A DNA stretch of 64,000 bases from Polietes domitor. Lineage: Eukaryota; Arthropoda; Insecta; Diptera; Muscidae. The translations under genes and the position numbers were made by a program. Location of the stretch: positions 109,963,744 to 110,027,743 of the forward strand of contig OX377619.1 of the NCBI GenBank assembly GCA_947397865.1, in the 5' to 3' direction. A model generated the notes under the pieces. It was not told where the DNA came from, ran no database searches, and was given only the letters and a program-made list of their open reading frames with translations. This document shows, piece by piece, positions 1 to 10,189 of this stretch (its first letter is position 1; the number at the start of each line of letters is the position of its first letter).

Positions 1-163
1 GAATTCTTATATTTATGAGAAGTAAGTAATCAAAATAAACACATAAACACAAAAAAATAGTACAAAAATAGTTAGAAACAAAACAAAAGATTTATTTAGC
101 AGTACTTAACATTCGAGGTGTTTACTGAATGTATTTTCAAGGTTTTGGTAGAATGACGTGTGT

Positions 164-165
<2 letters not shown>

Positions 166-227
<62 letters not shown>
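166..227. repeat. (AT)n microsatellite
   Basis: Uninterrupted AT dinucleotides for about 62 bases. The tyrosine/isoleucine-rich reading frame across it is an artefact of the repeat. Confidence 0.98.
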
Positions 228-230
<3 letters not shown>

Positions 231-611
231 TATTTCTGTCTTTGAATTAAAAGTTGTCAACAAGGCGAATCGCATGAATGAAACACAAATGAACATATGC
301 CATTGACCAGAGTTTGTTTCACGGCATTTTCTTCATCACTGAAAGAAAAAGATTTCGTGATCGAGTACTTTCGCCAATATATGCTGCATTCCGTCTGGAT
401 CCACCAGCTATTACCACTACCCCATACAAATTCCAATCCTATTGAAAATTATTTAAAACAAAAAAAAACATGGAAACATACTCAAACAGGTCGTCGACAA
501 TACAATCATTGTTACACATTAAACGAACAAACTATTGCACTAACCCTAAGGTACATGGTGAGAATATCCTAATTTTCAATTTGTCTAATACTAATATTGC
601 ACATTACGATA
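228..611. other. No recognised gene
   Basis: AT-rich sequence with one 91-codon open frame on the plus strand (297-572) that shows no motif I recognise. It lies just upstream of a Harbinger transposase fragment and could be decayed sequence of that element. Confidence 0.4.
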
Positions 612-921
612 CGACGTCTCCTTGCCGACAACTTGGATTTGCCTAAGAACCCCTAACAAATTCAGATATTGAATTTACATATTTCTTTGTCGGGTATACA
701 ACTTTCCATTGAGAGAGAATTTGATGAAACCAGATATATTATTACGACGGAACGCCAGTAATTTAAGAGCAAGAAGGACAATCGAAAACGCTTTTGGAAT
801 TCTGACTGCCCAGTGGAGAGTTTTACTAGGACCTCTGAATATGAGCCCCTCGTCCACAGAATCCATAGTTAAAGCGACAGTAGCACGCCACAACTTCTTC
901 TCCCGAATTTACAGACAGTGA
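612..921 (+). pseudogene. PIF/Harbinger transposase fragment (C-terminal, HARBI1-like)
   Basis: Two overlapping frames together resemble the end of the DDE_4 nuclease domain of HARBI1-type transposases: a YFFVG-like stretch near 680-700, then ENLMKP, then RARRTIENAFGILTAQWR and a closing VKATVARHNFF. In the family the RRxxENAFGIL block carries the last acidic catalytic residue. The frame shifts between the YFFVG and ENLMKP parts (about 700), and the N-terminal half is missing, so it cannot be functional. A different Harbinger fragment, holding the N-terminal half, lies at 13543-13905. Family assignment is by motif recognition only. Confidence 0.75.
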
Positions 922-1304
922 TAATGGAGAAATTACTGTTGAAGGACTTTGGAGGAAAGAGGTTGGTTCGTTGCCAAAAGTGAAAGGAAGCCATACAAAC
1001 AATGCCACAAAATTAGCCTTTGGCGGGATAAGCTAAAAGATTATATTTTAACAAAATAAGTTTTTTGAAGTTTTGTTTCGAATACTTTTGGAGTTATTTT
1101 TTTTGAAAAACTTGGATTCCATAAGACAACTCCACCTGGAGCCATGTCCTAACCTTAATTTCCGAAAAATAAATATAATACATTTTTGGTAGTTATACAA
1201 AATTCGTTTTATTAATTACTTATTACATATGCACCAAGGCTCATATTCTAAAAATATCACAATTCATTTGTATTTTAGGTTCCAGTCCAACTTAAAGTTT
1301 AACG

Positions 1305-1480
1305 TTCTAAGAAGATAAATACAAGACACAATTTGATGGAATAAATGAAATATGAATATTAAATCTCATGTTAAAAGTAATTAGTGTTGTGTACTCATAC
1401 GCAGCAGCATGATGAACGAGAACAAACAAATGTCCGGACTGCAAACTGTTGCAAGAAGAGTCACTACGCCTGTTCTCTAT
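1305..1480 (+). repeat. Dispersed repeat shared with 14140-14290
   Basis: About 100 nearly identical bases (from the AGATAAATACAA stretch to GTGTACTCATACGCAG) followed by a weaker match around CAAACTGTTGCA. Both copies lie 3' of a Harbinger transposase fragment, so this is probably the 3' non-coding part of one Harbinger family. A 89-codon open frame at 1531-1800 follows; I see no domain in it. Confidence 0.7.
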
Positions 1481-2204
1481 TTAAACACATTACTCACGGT
1501 TTTGGAGCTACATAGTCGTTCATAAAAGACATGGCAGACGTAAATTTCCATTATGTAGTTTCCTCCGGCGCCACGCTTCCAGATGACATTCTTGAATTTT
1601 CTCTGACAAAACGATCCCGCAACGTCTTCCATAGACTCTGGCACTTATCAACTTCACATATTACAAATATATTTACGAAAATATATAACAAAAAGGTTAA
1701 TCAATTGCCGAGATATAAAATGAGAATTTATTTTTCGTCCGTGTGTACTTACCTGGCAAATCCACAGCTCTGGATATTGCTTTCCAGGTTGCCGCTTTAA
1801 TTAATTTATTTCTTAATGATTTGTGCGATTTATTATATATACATTGGTATTTTTGCACATCTTTTATTAAAACTTTCTCAAACATTTTCCTTTGAATTTT
1901 CTTTTTCGATTAAACCGGTCAGATTTTTTCTAACTAAACGCGCAAACAAAACTCAAAAACATATGTTTTTACGCTTCTGCTTCACGAAGCACACAGTTAA
2001 AAGTTCAGCAACTTTTTGAACACATGATACACACTTTTGGGTTGCACGCTTTTATTGTTCGCTTCTTCATATGTTTACATGCATTTCAAAATTGCTGGAG
2101 ACATGCATGCTTAAAAATATACATATATTTTTCTCATTGTGTTCTGGCCTTAATAGTAGAAAACAAAAGTGTGAGTGTACCAGGCACGCAACAATTCATA
2201 TGAT
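1481..2204. other. No recognised gene
   Basis: Contains short open frames only (1531-1800 plus strand the longest). No transposase, RNA gene or repeat was recognised. Confidence 0.4.
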
Positions 2205-3275
2205 ATTAAGACCGTTTTTTCTTTGATGCTTCTGTTGTTTTTGGTGGGGTTGCAGTTGCCGTTGCTACTGGTGTGTTGATTGGGCATCGACGTACAAATG
2301 AGGTTAATGATGCTGTTGTTGTAGCTGATGTTTGCTGTGATGAGTTAACAGCAACAATATCAGTTTGTGGTTTCTGTTGTATATCGTTCTAGTACAGTAT
2401 GTTGATGAATATTTTTTGTTGTTGATGTGGTGGTGGTTACTGTCGTGGATGATGTTTGCATGTTGCTGAAGCATAACTGTCAATCATAAAAGGATTAAAT
2501 TAATAATGACGAAAGAAACTTTTGATATCACACACAGCCACACTTACCTTGATATAATTGTACGTTTTCGAGACTGCATAATGTTGCTCCAACAATTCCT
2601 AAATGAACTTCATTGACATTAATTGAAGGAGAACATCATATTATATTCCAGAATTTCGAAATGTAACTAAAATTGATATTAATAAATTGAAAGATTAATC
2701 AATCTTGATTTTGCGAGTAAAAAATAAATACATTTTAATTTCACCATACTTGGTTTGGTTTTCTTGTAATTGTAATCGACGAAATTCACTTTGACAAACT
2801 TGTAGAAACCTTTGTCCATATACGTATTTTTGCAAGTATCTGCTACAAAATTCATGAAATTGGCAATTTACATATTCATACTTACACCATTATCCAACTA
2901 ACTAATTAATATTAACAAAGATACTTGTGTAAAAGCTACAAAGTTCTAAATTGGGAAGAACATGGTTGAATATATTAAGGTATATAAGCACAGCAACATA
3001 CAAACAATATATGGGTAATGACAACATCAATATTATCCAAGGCAGTAATAACCACCACCACACCAACAGCAACAATATTGATCAATAAAATACTGTTGTT
3101 TGAGAACGATATACAAAGAAACCACAAACCGATATTGTCGCTGTTAACTTATCGCAACAGACAGCAGCTACAACATCAGCCTCATCTGTACGTCGATGCC
3201 CAATCAACACACCAGCAGCAACGACAACAGCAATCCCACCAAAAACAATAGAAGCATCAAAGAAAAACAGTCTTA
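2205..3275. repeat. Large inverted repeat, arms 2205-2480 and 3010-3275
   Basis: The left arm read on the minus strand matches the right arm on the plus strand over about 265 bases: both contain a CAACAGCAACGACAACAGC-like CAA/CAG-rich core, a CCCAATCAAC block and a GAAGCATC...AAAAACAG end. The ~530 base spacer is not symmetric. A third partial copy is at 59165-59260. The Q/H-rich open frames in the arms follow from the CAA/CAG composition and are not supported as genes. Confidence 0.8.
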
Positions 3276-3700
3276 ATAGCATATAAGTATAATATTTGAA
3301 ATAAACTTTTTTGTTTCCAGTTGGAAGAACAAAGAGCTAATTAAGCCATCATCGTTTATATTTGGGTGGGAAATAGAAAATCAATAAAAAGATTTAGGTC
3401 TTTCATATTATTAAATTTAGTTAAAAACATTCCAAATTAGATAAATGAAACATGGCGTTGGATTACTTATGTTCTATCAATTTGTGTATTTATTTCTTTA
3501 TTTTTAAATACTGATAAATACAAATTGTTTAAGAGAACAAAGTGCTTTGAAATACAGCCAAAACATACAAGGTAATTTTACACAAGTTTAATTGTATAAC
3601 TGGCAGTAGTTATTTTTGGTACCAAATTGTTCTGTATGAGTTGCCAAAGAACTTTTAAAGTTGTATTTCACCTAAGAAACGTAGGTAAATTACGTACGCT
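3190..3700 (+). repeat. Dispersed segment, second copy at 59165-60070
   Basis: From the CCCAATCAAC block through GGGTGGGAAATAGAAAATC and the TAACTGGCAGTAGTT stretch, this segment is collinear with 59165-60070. The second copy carries an extra 395 base foldback element (59331-59725), so this copy serves as the empty site. Confidence 0.85.
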
Positions 3701-4206
3701 TTTCTAAATATAGTTTATGTGTAAACACGCAGACAGAAACACGAAGTTTTTTGCGGTTAAAGATTTTCTCCTCTGGGGTATGTCCAAAACAGACTACGTA
3801 GACTAAAGATTTCTTGCGTAGTGCATGGCGCATGATCTTGTCTACATATGTGTGGTATAAAATACTCTTTTGTAGAAAGTACAACTACAAATCGTAAATA
3901 TTCAATTTGACCCGCAATGGGTTATCGGATCAAAAAATACATATATACTGTAATAAAGGTATTGTGATAAGCTTTCTGAGGCTTATATCTAGTTTACCAC
4001 AAGAGCTCCAATTTGTCCAAAAATCATACCATACGTACAACTTTTTATTCTTATCAAAATATAAATAAGAAAATTTGGTGGCGGTCCATATTTCCCGAGT
4101 TATGGGCCCTGAAAGTTCGTAGATATATTCCTCGATACATCGGATCGGATCAATATGAGTATCATTAGAAAGCTTATCGCAATAAGCTTTGTGGGGCTCG
4201 AATAAT

Positions 4207-4576
4207 AGGGATTTTTATCTTTAAGCCGAGATAACAAGCTGCGATAACAAAACCGTTAATAAAAAAATAATATTTTGCTCAAAATAGAAATTTATTTTTT
4301 TCACATTATCGCCAACTACAATATGTATCAAAACAAATTTTCAAAAAAATATTTTGTGTTGACTTTATTGGACTTAGGCTCGATAACCATAATTTTGACT
4401 TACACTGGATAATTATCCAGCAAAGTCTAAAATTTTTAACACAAAATTATTTTTTCAAAATTTGTTTTCACACACATAACGATATTGCTAATAATTTTTT
4501 ATTTTGAGTGAAATTTTAACATTTTATTTAGATTTTTGTTATCGCAGCTTAAAGCAGTCTTAAAGAAATACAGCCA
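4207..4576. mobile_element. Foldback MITE, copy 1
   Basis: Long imperfect palindrome. Left end has TTTAAGCCGAGATAACAAGC followed by TGCGATAACAAAA; right end is its inverse (TTTTTGTTATCGCAGCTT ... CTTAAAGAAATACAGCC). The centre is also self-complementary around TTTAACACAAAATTAT. Copy 2 (59331-59725) is better preserved. No coding capacity; non-autonomous DNA element. Confidence 0.85.
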
Positions 4577-4999
4577 TATTATTGCAAATACAAATATGCC
4601 TTAGCGTCACGGGAGAAAATCTTGAGATTTTACTTATTTTCTTGAATTCTGGAATATTCTTCCATTCCATGACCTTTTTCATTTTTGTTAATCAAAAGAG
4701 TAGTTCATACACTTTCTTCTAAAGTATACGTTACCGACATCTGTTTATGAATATAGGAAATATAGGATATTTATATTGTAACGGGCGTGACGTTTTGACG
4801 GAAGTTCTATTACGACACCAGTCTGGAAATGAAAATGATATTGGAAAAAGAAATGATATTGTTATCATAATTTTTTTGAAATATAATGAAAAATATGTAT
4901 TATGAGAAGTATAAACATTACGAATGTTTATCGGTGTTTTCTTAAATTATAAATTGATTTTTAAATTTTGTCGAAAAAGGGTCACTTTACGTGGAATCT
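4577..4999. other. No recognised gene
   Basis: AT-rich sequence without a recognised repeat or ORF. Confidence 0.4.
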
Positions 5000-5019
5000 C
5001 CCATATGTGGCTAGTTACA

Positions 5020-5484
5020 TGGAATGGACAATTTTTTAAGGCTTTTATGTCCGCGTGAAAGAGTCCAGTATTTCCTTTTCTTTCGAACTCTACATTTAAT
5101 GTACGGTGGTAAAAGTTTGGTGTTTATGCCTTTGCTAAATTCACTCTGCGTCCGATTTTTTCTAAAAACCTCATGACCTTCTACAAATGTAACATTTCTA
5201 CAGCGAGTGTTGTATATCTTGGTGACTTTTTGTGAGCTGTCGCTAAGTTTTCACACATTTTATCATGCATGACCCCGATTCGCATATCATTGGGAATGAA
5301 ATTTGCCTGGCCATCCTGTAACAAATCGATTCATTCTATAATGGAATATGCAGAGCCATGTTGTACCATATTATACCCAAATAAGCAAAAGTATGGGGAA
5401 CATTTCAAAGCCTCATGATAATCGCTCCGCAATATACTTGCTATCCTTGACACATACTTATCCCATTGGCCCTGTTTCACATTA
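5020..5484 (-). pseudogene. Gypsy A integrase C-terminal fragment
   Basis: Minus-strand translation carries the end of a gypsy integrase: a CRNVTFVEGQ-like region, then lysine/arginine-rich sequence and a KLLPPYLKYRV-like segment as found after the catalytic core. Several stops. The collinear copy at 19740-20060 has the same order on the plus strand. Confidence 0.7.
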
Positions 5485-5486
5485 AT

Positions 5487-5590
5487 GTAATTTGAGGCCG
5501 ATTTGGTTTTTGTATAAGAGATAAGTTTATTTAATATGTATTCAGTTTAAAGGTTTTCCACAAACTGTCAATATCCAGGAAATATTTATA
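5487..5590 (-). repeat. Copia 3' LTR (approximate ends)
   Basis: Matches the 5' LTR at 10036-10100 but holds about 40 extra bases after GGCCGATTT. The far boundary is where similarity fades (AATATTTAT), so the end is approximate. Confidence 0.65.
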
Positions 5591-5599
5591 ATATATTTT

Positions 5600-5958
5600 C
5601 ATTGATAAAGGCTTTATGACCAAATTTCCTTTCATAATATGATCCCTTATAAAGTGGTGTCGAATATCAATGTGTTTTGACCACTTACATTCAATGTATT
5701 TAGCCATTCCAATACAACCCGCATTGTTTTCAAATATAGTAACCGGATAATTTTCATCAACGACATTGAGATCCTGTAGGATTCCACGATCCTGTAGGAT
5801 TCCACGTACAACCCTTCGGACGCACCATGACTGAGAGCCACATACTCTGCCTCACTTGATGACATAGCCACAGTTGCTTGTTTCTGGATACTGGATTGCC
5901 GAAAATATAAAATACAAATCCACTTGTAGATTTTCGGTCTTGTAAATCTGATGCCCAA
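5600..5958 (-). pseudogene. Copia RNase H fragment
   Basis: Minus-strand frames resemble the copia RNase H domain: a DRKSTSG-like start near 5940, a KQATVAMSSSEAEYVALS block (the acidic SEAEY motif), and a KHIDIRHHFIRD-like ending near 5660. Frames change several times, and a CGATCCTGTAGGATTCCA stretch is locally duplicated near 5775-5805. Confidence 0.75.
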
Positions 5959-6081
5959 TCAGCATCTGCGAACCCGATTAAAGCTTCATCATTTTGATTC
6001 CTTTGATAGAGTAATTAAGCTTATTTTTTATTATTTTCTTTAATATACCGTAATATTCTTTTTAATGTTGTCCAATGTATT

Positions 6082-6911
6082 TCAGCAGGATTTTTGTTGA
6101 AATCTTCCCACATAGCCAACTGAATAACAAATGTCGGGGCGAACACTTAGCATAACATACATAAGGCTACCCAATAACTCACGATAGGGTTGATTACATT
6201 CCTCATCCACTATAATTGGCAAATGAAGACCTTTCTCCATTGTAGTTCGAGCTGCATTACATAGGGTCATTCCAAATTTTTCCAGTACGTTGTTTATTAT
6301 GGATCCTTGGGACAACATCATTATACCATCTTTCTGGTTATAATCAAATTTGATGCCGAGATAATGATTTAATTTCCCGCAATCGGATATCTCGAAATTT
6401 ACAGACAATTTAGTTTTCACTTCTTCACACAGATCATATAGCAAGAAACAACATGCCATTACATGTGTGTCGTGTGTATAAACAGCAGTCATGTTGAGAA
6501 CGTTTGAATCCCAAATTTTCCAGGTGGATATTGATTTTTACATTCCAGCACCTTGGTGCTTGATTCAAACCATATAGTAATTTCTCCAGTTTTAAAATTG
6601 TGCCAAGTTCGTTCCTTCTGGAACATTTATATAAATATCTTCCTTAAGTTCACCATGTAGGAACGCCGTTATTATATCCAATTGGTGAAAGTGTAGATTA
6701 CACCAACCGCCAAAGCAATTCTTATCGTTGACAATTTTGCTACTGGAGAGTAGATATCCTCGTAATCCACACCAAATTTTTGTGAGTAGCCATTAGCTAC
6801 AAGTCTAGCCTTGTACCGTATTGGATTTCCATCCGCATATTTCTTTATTGTAAACACCCATTTGGATTTTAGGGGTATTAAATTAGGTGGACATTTGACT
6901 GACCTCCACAC
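6082..6911 (-). pseudogene. Copia reverse transcriptase fragments
   Basis: 6672-6911 encodes the start of a copia reverse transcriptase (KSKWVFTIK, YKARLVANGYSQ, DYEDIYSPVAKL). 6082-6492 encodes the later part (LNHYLGIKFDY and a PYRELLGSLMYV block). The polymerase YVDD region between them is degraded and in other frames. No intact polymerase is possible. Confidence 0.85.
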
Positions 6912-7590
6912 TTTGTTTCTGTCGATTTAAGTTCCTCTTCAACAGCAGATAGTCACTGTAGCCGATCATGTAGTTGGTATTCTTGATTCTGTAGTTACAG
7001 CCTCGAACAGAGATAAGTAGTATTTGGAAAAACTTGGTACTTGGTATCCGAATTCTTTCACTTCGTCTAGGTTTTTCGGCGACTTGCTCTTCTACTTGAG
7101 ACCCTAAATTCCCATCACTAGGCTCTTGATAATCAAAAACTTCCACGTCATTTGTATTTTCATTTATTCTCTGCTCTAGCTTGCTGTTCATTTCCCGTGG
7201 AAATCGCTACAACATCGTAATCATCACGTTGTTCAGTATTTGAAACATCATCATATTCTTACCCCTCTTGATTGTTTCTTATTACAACCAAGTTATCATT
7301 ATTAGAATGAGGTTTATTTTTAAATGGAAATGAAGTTTCGTCAAACTTTACATCTCTAGCTAAGACCACTTTACGCTTTTCTGTGTCCCATAAACGATAT
7401 CAAGGTTTTGATATCAAAGTAATCCAGGATACCATTTTTAGAAAATTACCTGCAGATGGTGGAAGTGACATTGAATTTGTAATACTTTTATTTATAGTTA
7501 GAGGTAGCAATATTGACAAAATTATTAAATCTGTTGATAGTGACACTTCATCAAGAATTATGTCATTAAAATCTAGGTATTCTATAATGG

Positions 7591-8353
7591 CTAACGATAA
7601 CAATAACCAATCATCATGTAGGACTTGCTTTTAGCGTCTAACTTATAACGTTTTTGATCAAGCACCCAAACATATGCATGACATCCAAAAATTTTCAATT
7701 TCGATAAATCTGGCTTTTGATTGAACCACAATTCCGCAGGTGTTTTCATAGTAGCTATTGCTCTAGACGGACTTCTATTAATAAGATAAACACTAGTATG
7801 TACCGCTTCACACCACAGGAATTTCGGATCACCAGCTTCCATTAACAAAGCTCTAACACGTTCAACAATCGTGCGATTAAATATGACCAAGAGGTCTAGT
7901 TGACTTGTTTCGCGTTCCATTGAATGGTTCTCGACATTGCTTACTTTGAACGCAAATTTCACAAAAGTCATTTTTAATTGCCTTGGGAAATCCATAAACC
8001 ATATCTTTGCAGACTATTTCATTGTGACTTTGACTGCTGATGTGACCCAAACGTTTATGCCAAAGTTTACTTTCTTCATCTTTGCTCAAATTTGCCGCTG
8101 ACGCAAGTTCACACCTCATCCTAACTTCAAATAAATTCCCACAAGGTTTAGCTCTTGCAACAAGTTCATTATTTCTCATAATAACAGTATCACGTCTTTG
8201 GAATTCGACCTTTAAACCCGCTTCCACGATTTTGGTTACAGACAATAAATTCTCCCGGAATTCTGGGCAATAAAGCACGTTTTTCAACTGCACATCAATC
8301 CCAGTATCACTGACCAAATCAATTTCGCCAACCATTGAAACACAAATTTCCAA
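7591..8353 (-). pseudogene. Copia integrase region, copy A (core deleted)
   Basis: Minus-strand frames run from LSVTKIVEAGLKVEF through LWHKRLGHIS and CEICVQSKQCREPF, then jump from the RPLGHI residues straight into NRTIVERVRALLMEAG. The first two catalytic acidic residues of the DDE core, normally between these points, are absent. The same jump in copy B (8532-9273) shows the deletion is older than the duplication. Confidence 0.88.
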
Positions 8354-8531
8354 ATCAAAGTAATCCAGGATACCATTTTTAGAAAATTATCTGCAGATGG
8401 TGGAAGTGACATTGAATTTCTAATACTTTTATTTATAGTTAGAGGTAGCAATATTGACAAAATTATTAAATCTGTTGATAGTGACACTTCATCAAGAATT
8501 ATGTCATTAAAATCTAGGTATTCTATAATGG

Positions 8532-9273
8532 CTAACGATAACAATAACCAATCATCATGTAGGACTTGCTTTTAGCGTCTAACTTATAACGTTTTTGATC
8601 AAGCACCCAAGCATATGCATGACATCCAAAAATTTTCAATTTCGATAAATCTGGCTTTTGATTGAACCACAATTCCGCAGGTGTTTTCATAGTAGCTATT
8701 GCTCTAGACGGACTTCTATTAATAAGATAAACACTAGTATATACCGCTTCACACCACAGGAAATTCGGATCACCAGCTTCCATTAACAAAGCTCTAACAC
8801 GGTCAACAATCGTACGATTAAATATGCTCAAGAGGTCTAGTTGACTTGTTTCGCGTTCCATTGAATGGTTCTCGACATTGCTTACTTTGAACGCAAATTT
8901 CACAAAAGTCATTTTTAATTGCCTTGGGAAATCCAGAAACCATATCTTTGCAGACTATTTCATTGTGACTTTGACTGCTGATGTGACCCAAACGTTTATG
9001 CCAAAGTTTACTTTCTTCGTCTTTGCTCAAATTTGCCGCTGACGCAAGTTCACACCTCATCCTAACTTCAAATAAATTCCCACAAGGTTTAGCTCTTGCA
9101 ACAACTTCATTATTTCGCATAATAACAGTATCACGTCTTTGGAATTCGACCTTTAAACCCGCTTCCACGATTTTGGTTACAGACAATAAATTCTCCCGGA
9201 ATTCTGGGCAATAAAGCACGTTTTTCAACTGCACATCAATCCCAGTATCGCTGACCAAAATTTCGCCAACCAT
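8532..9273 (-). pseudogene. Copia integrase region, copy B (core deleted)
   Basis: Same content and same core deletion as copy A, with a few substitutions (for example NFLWCEAV in place of KFLWCEAV). This copy connects upstream to the protease and gag regions and is therefore the original copy's 5' context. Confidence 0.88.
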
Positions 9274-9308
9274 TGAAACACAAATTTCCTCCTTATCTTT
9301 AGCAATTT

Positions 9309-10028
9309 TTATGTATTTAGCGATTGAAACTTCTTTAAGGTTTTGAAGACATTTTTGTGGTTGACAAAATGGTCCGTCGCACCAGAGTCCAACTCAAAAA
9401 CAAGTACGTTTTCAGTGATGTATGCCGTTGCCAATGTGTTTGCATCTGCCATAAAACTCACCTCGTTCTCATTATTTGTTGCAATCTTCGCTTCCTTACT
9501 TCTGCAGTCCTTTTTCATGTGGCTATACTTTCCACATCGATGACATTTTCCATTAAATCTGAATTTTGTTTTATTCTTGGACTGGAAAGCTGTTACTAAG
9601 GTTTTCCAATGTCGTAACAATTGGATCGAACGACTCCGGCAACGTCAAGAACAATTGAGATACAAGATCAGCCTCTTCTGGCTTTGCACCGGAACTAGAC
9701 ATTCGCCTTCTCTCAATCACAAGTTGGCTAGTTCCTTGCGTATAATGGTTTGATTTTGCGCTGACTTACATGAAAAAGACTCGTTTAAACCATCCCACAT
9801 TTGCTTGGCTGTTGCTTTATCTCTTATGTACTCCAAATAATCATCATGGATTAAACTTGTGATGATATCTTGTGCTTTCGTATCTTGTTTCCGGAACATT
9901 TCTGCACCAGCACCTTCTTGAGTTGTCGTTTTTACAGCTTCAAGGCATCCTACTGCAGCCAAATGTTTTTCAACACGGAATTTGGTTCCACAAAATTGCA
10001 CAATACCATTCTTATCCGAGGGACCCAT
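9309..10028 (-). pseudogene. Copia gag and protease fragments
   Basis: 9717-10028 encodes a copia-like gag (MGPSDKNGIVQF... MWDGLNESF). The start codon falls inside the presumed primer binding site. 9309-9620 encodes a CCHC zinc knuckle (CHRCGKYSHMKKDC) and then the protease active-site region (ELDSGATDHF). A frame break lies between 9620 and 9717. Confidence 0.8.
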
Positions 10029-10035
10029 AACCTAA
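10018..10035 (-). other. Copia primer binding site
   Basis: Directly inside the 5' LTR end, the minus strand reads AGGTTATGGGTCC, like the copia site complementary to the cut initiator methionine tRNA. Identification rests on resemblance. Confidence 0.55.
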
Positions 10036-10100
10036 TGTAATTTGAGGCCGATTCAGTTTAAAGGTTTTCCACAAACTGTCAATATCCAGAAAATATTTAT
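10036..10100 (-). repeat. Copia 5' LTR (internally deleted)
   Basis: Begins with the same TGTAATTTGAGG block as 5487 but lacks about 40 bases present in that copy. An A-run follows at 10101-10114. Confidence 0.65.
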
Positions 10101-10189
10101 GAAAAAAAAAAAAAACAAGTATTAAAATCAAAGCATTCTTAATTCTATACAACACACATTAATCAACTAAAAACTCTCTATTCGTGCGT

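Larger units (their letters stand above)
7414..9289 (-). repeat. Tandem duplication inside copia (2 x ~940 bp)
   Basis: Copy A 7414-8351 and copy B 8355-9289 are near-identical (offset 938-941). Each holds, on the minus strand, the end of the protease-to-integrase linker, the GAG-pre-integrase zinc region (LWHKRLGH) and the integrase end (SPSRAI, KLKIFGCHAY). The copy junction fuses integrase-downstream sequence directly to AATTTCC-end sequence at 8351-8355. Confidence 0.95.
5487..10100 (-). mobile_element. Copia-type LTR retrotransposon
   Basis: Minus-strand element with copia gene order gag, (protease), integrase, reverse transcriptase, RNase H. Short LTR-like ends at 5487-5590 and 10036-10100 start with the same TGTAATTTGAGGCCGATT block and share TTTAAAGGTTTTCCACAAAC. 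It is inserted in gypsy A. All ORFs are broken, the integrase core is missing and a 940 base stretch is present twice, so it is dead. Confidence 0.88.

Noticed and set aside
96..296. 66-codon minus-strand frame over the AT microsatellite
   Set aside because: Consists mainly of Tyr-Ile repeats produced by the dinucleotide run.
3018..3282. Q/H-rich plus-strand and antisense frames
   Set aside because: Caused by CAA/CAG composition within an inverted repeat; the matching arm at 2205-2480 has broken frames.
8082..9214. Two identical 63-codon plus-strand frames
   Set aside because: Antisense shadows of the duplicated copia integrase region.
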